Shown here: piece after piece, positions 1 to 5,795 of the stretch | How the letters are laid out: each line of letters starts with the position of its first letter | How positions within the stretch are numbered: the first letter of the stretch is position 1 | Origin: an archaeon | GTDB lineage: Archaea > Thermoproteota > Nitrososphaeria > Nitrososphaerales > CADDZS01 | Length of the DNA: 7,729 bases | NCBI GenBank assembly: GCA_021806865.1 | Contig: JAKAPU010000090.1 | Span: 1-7,729, forward strand | Reading direction: 5' to 3' | Program-made: the position numbers and the translations under genes | Notes under the pieces: model-generated | Database searches by the model: none | What the model was told of the DNA's origin: nothing | Seen by the model: only the letters and a program-made list of their open reading frames with translations

Positions 1-836
1 GATCTGAGAATCGCCAGATCTCCTTGCCTGATCACTTTATCTGTGTGCTCACCGCGATAGTATGGATTCGTATTACCACCCGTAGAGACGTTGCCAACAT
101 AAGCTTCGCAGCAGCATTCGCCTATCAAGTACTGGCTAATTTTCCCCTTGACTTGGGACTCCCGCACACCTGGCTTGACAAATTCGTTCTTTGCAAACCA
201 AAAAGCGTTGTCTACAAAACCGCAGACCATCTTCAGTATCTCAAGTTCGTCTCTCGACTTGATCATGCGAGCTTTGGAGACTGCGTCAGTCGCGTCATCG
301 ACCTTAATTCCGACCTTTGAAAGTGATCTTATTACCATACCATCCGGAATATCGGAACCACAAGAATCTATCTTCAGACCTCTTTTCCTAAGAGCTTTGA
401 TTATCCCCTGGGCGAAGCGGTTTTCCATGGTTACGTCATCTGCCGGCGCCAGTTTCCACACAATTGCCGGTTCTAGATTCTCTCTTAGCCAAGAAGCGTT
501 TTCCGAGGTGAACTCTAAATCTGTTCCCACTGTATCAAACATGATCGGGTCTGAGCTAACAGGGACAATACAATAGCGCATGTAGGTGCGCCAACCGTAG
601 TCATACAGTCCGGTCGCGTATCTTATGTTGTCACCATCGAAAAGAAGAAGCGCTTCCAGATTCTCTCGTTTCATGGATTGTTGAAGCTTCGATAACCTCT
701 CTTTCCTCAGCTTCTGAAAGTCAACGCGATCCTGTGAGTCTACAGCGTTTTGTCCGTACACCTTTCTCGGTTCGTAAGCATGTTTCCACGCAGAACAGTC
801 ATTCGAACGAGCATAGTTTAGTCTCACGTTAATCAC
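1..836 (-). CDS. M24-family (creatinase / Xaa-Pro peptidase-like) metallohydrolase, 3' end outside window
   Basis: About 278 codons are visible on the minus strand, open from a GTG at 836-834 to the left edge; the C-terminal catalytic half is cut off. The creatinase-type N-terminal domain is clear: LEALLLFDGDNIRYATG at about residues 60-76, followed by a YGWRTYMRYCIVP segment. The linker into the pita-bread fold reads SKARMIKSRDELEILK, then VKPGVRES and GGNTNPYYRGEHTDKVIRQGDLAIL, all typical of M24 enzymes. The family contains Xaa-Pro aminopeptidases, creatinases, ectoine hydrolase and the DMSP lyase DddP, so the substrate cannot be fixed; a cytosolic dimetal hydrolase is the safe call. The start is uncertain: the frame is closed by TAA at 887-885, and the GTGs at 836 and 827 are the only good candidates before the conserved AYEPRKVYGQ block. 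At the very edge the residue after GDLAIL is Arg, where the first metal-ligand Asp is expected (see findings). Confidence 0.85.
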   Translation of the reverse strand, partial: MINVRLNYARSNDCSAWKHAYEPRKVYGQNAVDSQDRVDFQKLRKERLSKLQQSMKRENLEALLLFDGDNIRYATGLYDYGWRTYMRYCIVPVSSDPIMFDTVGTDLEFTSENASWLRENLEPAIVWKLAPADDVTMENRFAQGIIKALRKRGLKIDSCGSDIPDGMVIRSLSKVGIKVDDATDAVSKARMIKSRDELEILKMVCGFVDNAFWFAKNEFVKPGVRESQVKGKISQYLIGECCCEAYVGNVSTGGNTNPYYRGEHTDKVIRQGDLAILR

Positions 837-873
837 ATGATCGCTCTGTTTACACTCTGCTCTACTAATCAGC

Positions 874-1020
874 TTATCTCGGTTTTACAGTAAGACGAAC
901 GTGGCGACCCAGGATTTGAACAATTCACTTGGTCGCGTACTACAAGCAATTCATATCTCCTCGCGCAATTTTGAATTGTTCTAGTGCGCGGCTTGGATTC
1001 TCGAAACCTATGGCTATAGA
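874..1020 (-). pseudogene. Possible 3' remnant of an unidentified dead gene
   Basis: One minus-strand frame has coding-like amino-acid composition: GFENPSRALEQFKIARGD, then after two in-frame stops (TAG 942-940, TGA 927-925) IVQILGRHVRLTVKPR and a TAA at 876-874. It lies between the FAD-oxidoreductase stub and the M24 gene, on the same strand. I do not recognise the family, and upstream the same frame is closed by several further stops. It could be the tail of the adjoining oxidoreductase after a large deletion, or of another gene, but neither is shown. The composition may also be chance. Confidence 0.25.
904..990. repeat. Cluster of nested inverted repeats
   Basis: Several perfect inverted repeats overlap here. 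GCGACC (904-909) pairs with GGTCGC (931-936). CGCGC (962-966) pairs with GCGCG (986-990). CAATT (966-970) pairs with AATTG (974-978). GAACAATTCA (918-927) is repeated inverted as TGAATTGTTC (972-981), so the two hairpins share a 10-nt core facing each other. The cluster lies 68-154 nt upstream of the M24 start and could form paired hairpins or act as an operator, or may be a by-product of decaying DNA. No function is demonstrated. Confidence 0.4.
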
Positions 1021-1132
1021 GATACTAGTGATCTGCTTTGATTAACATTAGAACAGACTACAGGAGCTAGAAAATTCATAAACCAGTTCTCCCTTTCAAG
1101 AGAACTTGGGCATTGTTTGAAATAGCACAACG

Positions 1133-1401
1133 CTAAGACCGATCATACTTCGCCTCGCGATAGCCATACTTCTCCATCTCGAGATCCTGCTGAATCGAGC
1201 CTGCTTTCTAGAGATTTATCGAAGTTGCGAAAATGTCGTGTTTGAACCCAGGCAGAGTGATCTCTTTAGTAACTGCACTGCGCCTAGCTAGCGCAGCCGT
1301 TTCAACACGGTTGTGGAATATCCTTGCTTGCCTAAACAAACAGGAACCGAAATCCCGTATGTCCCACATCCGACAATCAGAGAGTCCGAGATAGAAGTCA
1401 T
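1133..1401 (-). pseudogene. N-terminal remnant of a phytoene-desaturase-like FAD/NAD(P) oxidoreductase
   Basis: A minus-strand ATG at 1401-1399 opens MTSISDSLIVGCGTYGIS, a Rossmann beta-alpha-beta start with the G-x-G-x-x-G dinucleotide-binding fingerprint, followed by LGKQGYSTTVLKRLR. The frame then hits TAG (1290-1288). In another frame the protein resumes as AVTKEITLPGFKHDIFATSINL, the TPGF-hD-f block typical of CrtI/PYROXD2-like oxidoreductases, meets TAG (1210-1208), and continues as KAGSIQQDLEMEKYGYREA and KYDRS up to TAG (1135-1133). So there are three stops and at least one frameshift, near 1275-1287. The family is about 500 residues long; only the first 90 or so are recognisable, and fewer than 300 nt remain before the M24 gene, so most of the gene has also been deleted. 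Family members oxidise carotenoids or other hydrophobic substrates using FAD; this copy cannot be functional. Confidence 0.75.
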
Positions 1402-1433
1402 TTGAGATGTGCGACAGCCGGAGACAGGCTTTT

Positions 1434-1443
1434 GGTATTTTAT
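1434..1443 (-). promoter_or_regulatory. TATA-box-like element before the dead FAD oxidoreductase
   Basis: On the minus strand CATAAAATACC lies about 33-45 nt upstream of the ATG at 1401. That spacing suits an archaeal TATA box with a short leader. It rests on sequence resemblance alone and would be a relic, because the gene downstream is broken. Confidence 0.25.
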
Positions 1444-1556
1444 GATTGGCATGCGCAAAATTGATCCTTCCCACTTACGCTAAAGGCCCGCTCTCCAACA
1501 CGATTAGTTCGCCAACAGTTTCTCAGTTTCAGAGGAAAGCTAGTAGAGACGCAAGT

Positions 1557-1736
1557 TCAAGTCACTAGATTGCCATTTCCTAACATCTCAGCTGAATTCA
1601 TGAATTGATATTTATCTGACAACTCCGCCGATTTATCTTCAGAAAATTGGAAAAAATTATAAGAAACGTTGCCCTCATGCACAATTTCAATTACAGATAC
1701 TGTGTTTTGCTTATCTAACTCATCTTAGACGTTCAT
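1557..1736 (-). pseudogene. Possible broken small protein gene, unknown family
   Basis: From an ATG at 1736-1734 the minus-strand frame reads three codons, TAA (1727-1725), then 55 further sense codons to TGA (1559-1557). The post-stop peptide has protein-like composition, for example QNTVSVIEIVHEGNVSYNFF and FSEDKSAELSDKYQF, with acidic and hydrophobic residues alternating sensibly and no Cys or Trp. If the internal TAA is a mutation, the ancestral protein was about 59 residues. I do not recognise it. It shares its strand with the RidA-LLM operon upstream and the FAD relic downstream. A chance open frame remains quite possible. Confidence 0.3.
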
Positions 1737-2131
1737 TTTAGCAATGCGAAGCTGGGATTGGTTCAAGATCAAACCAGAAAGAGAGGTGCGCAGAGAAAGT
1801 AACAGTCCACAGAAAATGAGACGATGAGTGAGGGCGAATTTCGTACTAAGATAAGAATGAAAGGATAACATCTGCTAGGAGGCTAAGATTGACATGGGAT
1901 GGTCTAACTAAGAGAAGACGCAGAGCCAAAGTAAGCGCGGGGCAGTTGTGTGACAAAAAAGTATCAAAGTTGCTATACATTTCACACTAAGTGGAGGACG
2001 GGGACATGGCTACCACTTGTATGAAATACGCTGCGAAAGTGCTTCAGAGAGTTATTAGACCTTCCATATTCAATTGGAATTCACTGAGACCATTCCAAAT
2101 ACATGAGAGACCATATAATAGAACGCTACAG

Positions 2132-2521
2132 CTACAGGATTGCAGTAGCTTCGACTTCGACAAGCATTCCAGGCAGTGCAAGAGACTTGACCTCTACCAA
2201 TGTTTGTGCAGGTCTTTCGCCCTTGAAGTACGCCGAAGCTACCTTTCCATAAGTCATAAGATTGCTCATATCGGTCAAGTATCCATTCACTTTGACTACG
2301 TTGTGAAAAGTCCCTCCAGCTTCCCTAAGAACTTGAGCGATGCTCTCGAACGCAATCTTACACTGCGCCTCAAATCCAGTTTGGACGACTTTTCCCTCCT
2401 TGTCAATTCCAGCTTGTCCGGCGATGAAAAGTATCTTATTGCCTTCCGCAACTATGCCATGAGTAAATCCAAACTCATCAGTCTTCCATAAAGAAGATGG
2501 AGACACAGGCTGCTTGTTCAC
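2132..2521 (-). CDS. RidA/YjgF/YER057c/UK114-family protein lacking the catalytic Arg
   Basis: A complete 129-residue protein of normal family length. The RidA core is clear: [15 protein letters not shown] at about 32-46, [20 protein letters not shown] at 51-70, [14 protein letters not shown] at 75-88 and the C-terminal [20 protein letters not shown]. Canonical RidA is a cytosolic trimer that hydrolyses reactive enamines and imines such as 2-aminoacrylate, using an Arg (Arg105 in E. coli, in P-A-R-S). Here that position is Gln106 (codon CAA, 2206-2204), as in Rid subfamilies without demonstrated imine-deaminase activity. It may be a pathway-specific hydrolase or a small-ligand protein. The start is GTG at 2521-2519, 11 nt after the stop of the upstream luciferase-like gene, with no good Shine-Dalgarno, so the two are very likely cotranscribed. 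The LLM-plus-RidA pairing recalls RutA/RutC of pyrimidine degradation. Confidence 0.92.
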   Translation of the reverse strand: MNKQPVSPSSLWKTDEFGFTHGIVAEGNKILFIAGQAGIDKEGKVVQTGFEAQCKIAFESIAQVLREAGGTFHNVVKVNGYLTDMSNLMTYGKVASAYFKGERPAQTLVEVKSLALPGMLVEVEATAIL

Positions 2522-2532
2522 AGGTCACAAGA

Positions 2533-3546
2533 TCAGAACGAAGGCAATACGGATTTCGCCGTTTCGTCTAAAAGAGAAAGAGGCTCATGTGAACCCATGA
2601 TTAACTTGATCGTTTCTGCTCCCGCGTCTACGTATTTCTGAATTTTTCTTATACAATCATCCGCCGTACCATAGATCGACCAACGCTCGACAGTTTCAGT
2701 ATCCACTTTATTCGCGAAGTATCCCTCAATTATACTCGCAACTTCAGTTCTAGTCTTCTGTTTGTCCCGTCCAACATTAAGCCAACATTCTACGGCCCGC
2801 TTTACGTCGTTCGGCTTCCTGCCATATTCTCGAGTTAGGTCGCTGATCATATTGGAATTCTTTTCAAATTCTTCTGGCGAAGTCATGATTGTGAACCAAC
2901 CATCTGCCAATCTAGCAACCCGCCTAAATGCGCCAGTGTACAGTCCTGTTTTCGTTGTGTATCCTGGTGTCGCTGAGATGGTTTCGACATGTTGCTTGGG
3001 AACATATGCGCCGGCCGCTATCCATATAGGTGGGGGGCATTGAATGGGTAGATAACCCAACTTTGCTCCTATCAGATCATAAACTTCGCCATGATGATCA
3101 AGAATTTCTCCGCTCCAGAGTTTCCTAAGTATTTGCACACTCTCTTCGAGAGCTTTCCCCCGTTTCTTAACGTCGATTCCGACGAGCTCTGCTTCTTTTG
3201 CTACTCCTTGCGGAGTGCCACCACCTATTCCAAGTGTTAGTATAGTCCTCCCGTTTGATAGTTGATCCAAAGTTGCCCATGTCAGAGCAAGAAGTATCGG
3301 ATTTCTGAAATGAGGCTGAATTATAGAACCTCCGATCTTCACTTTATTTGTTCTAGCAGCTATCGCTCCCAAAAGCGCCATTGGTTCGTACCTCGGGCTG
3401 TCGATGAGACTATCTCCCACCCACAACGAATCAAAGGAGAAATCTTCTGCGATTTCAGCCATCTTCATGAGATCTTGCAATGTATAGGACCTCAGAAACA
3501 CAGCTGCTCTATTATTGAGCGAAAGACCGAAAGAAACCCTCGTCAA
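2533..3546 (-). CDS. Luciferase-like (LLM) flavin/F420-dependent oxidoreductase, MER-like
   Basis: A complete 337-residue protein of the bacterial-luciferase-like TIM-barrel superfamily. Visible blocks: strand 1 VSFGLSLNN (4-12), DSLWVGDSL (39-47) with YEPMALLGAIAARTNKVKIG (53-72), LDQLSNGRTILTLGIGGG (93-110), the beta-strand PPIWIAAGA (172-180), RVARLADGW (209-217), and the C-terminal IYGTADDCIRKIQKYVDAG (291-309). Members oxidise or reduce substrates with FMN or coenzyme F420; in archaea this MER-like group usually uses F420. The substrate is unknown. The start is taken as TTG 3546-3544 because a stop lies five codons upstream and RVSFGLSL matches the usual N-terminus. It is the first gene of an operon with the RidA-like gene and is transcribed divergently from the TrmB-type regulator, so that regulator probably once controlled it. 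Confidence 0.9.
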   Translation of the reverse strand: MTRVSFGLSLNNRAAVFLRSYTLQDLMKMAEIAEDFSFDSLWVGDSLIDSPRYEPMALLGAIAARTNKVKIGGSIIQPHFRNPILLALTWATLDQLSNGRTILTLGIGGGTPQGVAKEAELVGIDVKKRGKALEESVQILRKLWSGEILDHHGEVYDLIGAKLGYLPIQCPPPIWIAAGAYVPKQHVETISATPGYTTKTGLYTGAFRRVARLADGWFTIMTSPEEFEKNSNMISDLTREYGRKPNDVKRAVECWLNVGRDKQKTRTEVASIIEGYFANKVDTETVERWSIYGTADDCIRKIQKYVDAGAETIKLIMGSHEPLSLLDETAKSVLPSF

Positions 3547-3576
3547 GTCAAGAACAAACTAAATTTGGCCAGGCAA

Positions 3577-3587
3577 TTAAGTAAATC
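3577..3587 (-). promoter_or_regulatory. TATA-box-like promoter element for the LLM-RidA operon
   Basis: On the minus strand GATTTACTTAAT lies about 30-42 nt upstream of the TTG start at 3546. It resembles an archaeal TATA box, TTTACTTAA against a TTTAWATA-type consensus. A start site about 25 nt downstream would give a leader of roughly 10 nt. This is a weak match judged by eye. Confidence 0.3.
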
Positions 3588-3608
3588 GTAAGTATTCATC
3601 TCATGAAA

Positions 3609-3631
3609 TTCCTGTTAGGAAAAGTATTCCT
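3609..3631. promoter_or_regulatory. Candidate operator: TTCCT / AGGAA / TTCCT inverted repeats
   Basis: TTCCT (3609-3613), AGGAA (3617-3621) and TTCCT (3627-3631) alternate in orientation, so the middle half-site can pair with either neighbour (3-nt and 5-nt spacers); the two outer copies are 18 nt apart. The array sits in the 245-nt region between the divergent LLM operon and the TrmB-type regulator, just upstream of the operon's TATA-like element. That is where a TrmB-family regulator would bind palindromic DNA. Function is inferred from position and symmetry only. Confidence 0.35.
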
Positions 3632-3791
3632 TCGATAACTAGATTTGCCCATTAGCCCTATTCTAAGATGTAATCAGCTGTTTTAGATATTTGGACTGAA
3701 TTCAAGCGCGATTCCTCAACCTGTTAGTCTCCACCAAAGCTGTGATACCATCGATTAACCTTGTAATTCCTTAGATCGACATAGATCCGCT

Positions 3792-4685
3792 TTGGCAGCA
3801 AGCAGATCTGAGAATAGATCTGAGGAGCAGTTAGTACTCGACAATCTAACATTGGATTTGAGTGCTTTAGTATTGAGTCTTAACCAGTCCAGAGTCTATC
3901 TCTATCTACTGTCTAACGGTTCAGTTTCGGCTCGAAATATATCAGAAGATCCAGGTTTACATCGTGTCGACGTTTATCGAAAACTCAGGGATCTCGTGAA
4001 ATTGGGGGGGGGCGTCGAGATGTATCTCGGACCGCCAAAAAACTACGTGGCAATTGCGCCTAAGGTGGCACTAACCAGGCTCTTGAGCGAGATGGAATTA
4101 CGGATTGGTGACTTGCAACGAGCATTGAGAAGCCTCGAATACAAACTCGCAGAATTTCGTTTGACGCACAGTAATTCAAACAAGCGTGCGCCCTCTACTG
4201 ATGTTCGTGGAACTTACTATCGAATCGGTCACGGATCAGAAAGACATTATGCAGAAATTGCGCGAACGATTAGACAGGCAAAGAAAGAGGTTATAACAGT
4301 AGTCTCAGCGAAAGGGGTCAAATAAATCTTCAGAACAAATCTGATCTCACAGTGCAGACATGCGACTAGTAGAGGAGTCACTCTTAAGTTCATAACCGAG
4401 ATTGGGACAAATAATGCTCGTTATGCTAGGCGGCTCAATAAACTGTGGCAAATACGAGTGCTCGACGCAGTGCATCTACGATTTGTTGTTGCAGATAGGT
4501 CACTTGCTGTACTCAGATGGCAGATTGAACCACTTACCAGTTCGACAAATGAGAACGACAATTTCTTCGTTAATGATTCTAAATTTGCACTCTCGATATG
4601 TCTATTCTTGGAGGATCTCTGGCAGCACGGAAACGCACCAGATGCACACAGGACTAATAGGGTGAAAAAGATTAGCATTTCGTAG
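3792..4685 (+). pseudogene. TrmB-family transcriptional regulator interrupted by one in-frame TAA
   Basis: From a TTG at 3792 the frame encodes an N-terminal winged-helix domain: LNQSRVYLYLLSNGSVSARN (30-49), a recognition helix LHRVDVYRKLRDLVK (56-70) and a wing VEMYLGPPKNYVAI (75-88). A predicted coiled coil follows at about 91-125 (LLSEMELRIGDLQRAL), then the start of the effector domain, HYAEIARTIRQAKKEVITVV (152-171). TAA at 4323-4325 stops the protein at 177 residues, but the same frame stays open for 119 more codons to TAG at 4683-4685. That extension reads as the rest of a TrmB effector domain: RGVTLKFITEI, VLDAVHLRFVVADRSLAVL, FFVNDSKFALSICLFLEDLW. TrmB proteins repress or activate catabolic and transport genes in response to a ligand. 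It lies divergent from the LLM-RidA operon, its likely former target. A truncated DNA-binding protein, readthrough or a sequencing error are alternatives to a pseudogene. A 9-G run lies in the coding region. Confidence 0.8.
4004..4012 (+). repeat. Nine-G homopolymer inside the TrmB-type gene
   Basis: Nine consecutive G bases encode Leu-Gly-Gly-Gly between the recognition helix and the wing of the winged-helix domain, where family members usually have one Gly followed by Leu. The frame is preserved as written. Such runs are prone to slippage, which would switch the gene off, and also to sequencing error. Confidence 0.9.
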
Positions 4686-4745
4686 GTAGCTAGCTGTTAC
4701 TCCTAGCCATCTATCAAGTATACATTTGTTTTCGCAGTCTAACAC

Positions 4746-5719
4746 TTGCTTAGTTCGATTGATGACTTAAGCAGCGTTAAGTACCTGGACCTTTCTCAGA
4801 TCGCACCTTCCAAGTTCCCAAACCTAAGAATGAACATCTAAGCAGACGAAACATTCGATGAACTACTGCAATCAATAAGCACACATGGATTACCGGAACC
4901 GATTATAGTGCGAAATAAGTCCATGGAGTCTGGTGATGTGTACGAGCTGGTATGCCGATACACACGATATCAGGCATACAGAAAGTTGCTCTTAAAGTCT
5001 GTCCAATGCATTGTGATGCAGATGGCTGACAGGGAAACTTTGGAACTTTCACTCACAGAAAACATGCAAAGGCAAAACCTTGATCCAATTGAAGAAGCCG
5101 AAGCATTCAGGCTCTATGTTGTGAGTTTCGGTATAGGAGGTGTGACTCATCTAGTTCAACGAATTGAAAAAGTGGGGGAGTACGTCTCGCAGACTCCTGC
5201 TTCTTGGCCTCCAGAACGAAACAAAAGATCGAGTCAGTAGGCGCTTACTCAAACCGAGTCATGCATGTGAGCTCGTTTGACTGAAATATCCTAGCAAGCA
5301 GATACATCTCGCCAATGAAATACAGCAACAGAGTCTATCGCTTCGCCAGGTTCGTATGTTGGCAAGAGGAACGAAAGCAAAATCTATCGTTGGGGGAGGG
5401 TAACGGTGAAGATAATGACTTGGCTTTGGTCTACGATTCGGAAAACGCCTGTGATGAATACGCTGCGTGCACTGTAAACTCATAGACATACGAGAGTACG
5501 AGCTACGAAGCGAGAGAAAGAATAGCGATACTAGACAGGACGATTCTCTTGATTAGGACTTCCTTTGCTGGAGTATATGTGCTAAATGAAAAGACAAACT
5601 ATCAGGATGTTCGAGACCCTTTGATGCAGGAAAGACTACACCTTCACGCCTGTCTCGATCAAATAACCAAAGCAAGGACTATACGTTTGAGAGACATGTG
5701 GGCGATGAACAAGATCTAG
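4746..5719 (+). pseudogene. ParB-like protein gene, multiply disrupted
   Basis: A solo ParB/Srx-fold gene can be followed for about 324 codons across three segments. Segment 1 from TTG 4746: VKYLDLSQIAPSKFPNLRMN, stop TAA (4839-4841), FDELLQSISTHGLPEPIIV, then TLELSLTENMQRQNLDPIEE, the classic ParB box 2, and the HTH start VQRIEKVGEYVS. A +1 frame change near 5187 continues as RRLLLLGLQNETKDRVSRRL and KPSHACELV, then TGA (5278-5280, probably a former Trp TGG) and LKYPSKQIHLANEIQQQSLS. A second +1 change in a G run at 5392-5396 leads to the C-terminal helices, with TAG (5483-5485) and RTILLIRTSFAGVYVL, ending at TAG 5717-5719. The usual C-G-x-R-R nucleotide-binding motif reads C-R-Y-T-R (4953-4967). 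ParB proteins bind DNA and CTP in chromosome segregation or, as solo archaeal forms, as regulators. This copy is dead. It lies 60 nt downstream of the TrmB-type gene on the same strand. Confidence 0.85.
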
Positions 5720-5754
5720 CACTGATTCAATTACAAGCGTTCTATCGTTCCAAG

Positions 5755-5764
5755 TTCTTATAAC
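5755..5764 (+). promoter_or_regulatory. TATA-box-like promoter element for the second LLM gene
   Basis: TTCTTATAAC lies 32-41 nt upstream of the ATG at 5796, just after the end of the ParB relic. Transcription about 25 nt downstream would leave a leader of roughly 8-11 nt, normal for archaea, and no Shine-Dalgarno is seen before the ATG. It suggests that the oxidoreductase has its own promoter and does not depend on the dead genes upstream. Confidence 0.4.
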
Positions 5765-5795
5765 TCGTTAGATCTACCATAACTTCCGATTAAGA

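Larger units (their letters stand above)
1402..2131. other. Long stretch without a recognisable intact gene
   Basis: All frames were read for this 730-nt stretch. No open frame of useful length matches a family I know. It contains a weak broken frame at 1557-1736 (minus), listed separately, and an arginine/lysine-rich plus-strand run at about 1863-1989 (containing LRLTWDGLTKRRRRAKVSA), too short and isolated to call. The long plus-strand frame at 1991-2491 is the antisense of the RidA gene. Given the gene relics on either side, this is plausibly decayed coding DNA rather than a designed intergenic region. Confidence 0.5.

Noticed and set aside
148..576. A 142-residue plus-strand frame at the left end.
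   Set aside because: It is a shadow of the M24 gene, whose minus-strand translation has recognisable family blocks.
900..921. Minus-strand GTTCAAATCCTGGGTCGCCAC resembles the T-arm and 3' end of a tRNA.
   Set aside because: The bases 5' of the TTC loop do not pair with those 3' of it, no D-arm, anticodon arm or matching 5' acceptor strand is found upstream, and the same bases read as coding-like VQILGRH in a local frame. Neither a tRNA nor a tRNA-derived attachment site can be supported.
1208..1474. An 88-residue minus-strand frame as an independent hypothetical protein.
   Set aside because: Only its last third is the oxidoreductase (TKEITLPGFKHDIF); the first part is out of frame with the true N-terminus that starts at 1401. 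It is part of a pseudogene.
1863..1989. A plus-strand arginine/lysine-rich frame that vaguely resembles a helix-turn-helix segment.
   Set aside because: It is 42 codons long, has no good start, is bounded by stops and shows no pattern specific enough to name a family.
1991..2491. A 166-residue open frame on the plus strand.
   Set aside because: It is the antisense of the RidA gene over nearly all its length and shows no family features; the minus strand has the clear RidA motifs.
1..3825. The 11-nt string GATCTGAGAAT occurs at 1-11 and at about 3805-3815, and AGATCTGAG is repeated near the TrmB start.
   Set aside because: The match is short, unaccompanied by flanking similarity, and falls in two unrelated coding contexts; no mobile element or att site is indicated.
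4908..5240. A 110-residue ParB-like protein as a complete small gene.
   Set aside because: Conserved ParB sequence is present upstream of its start and, in a shifted frame, downstream of its stop, so it is a fragment of a broken gene.
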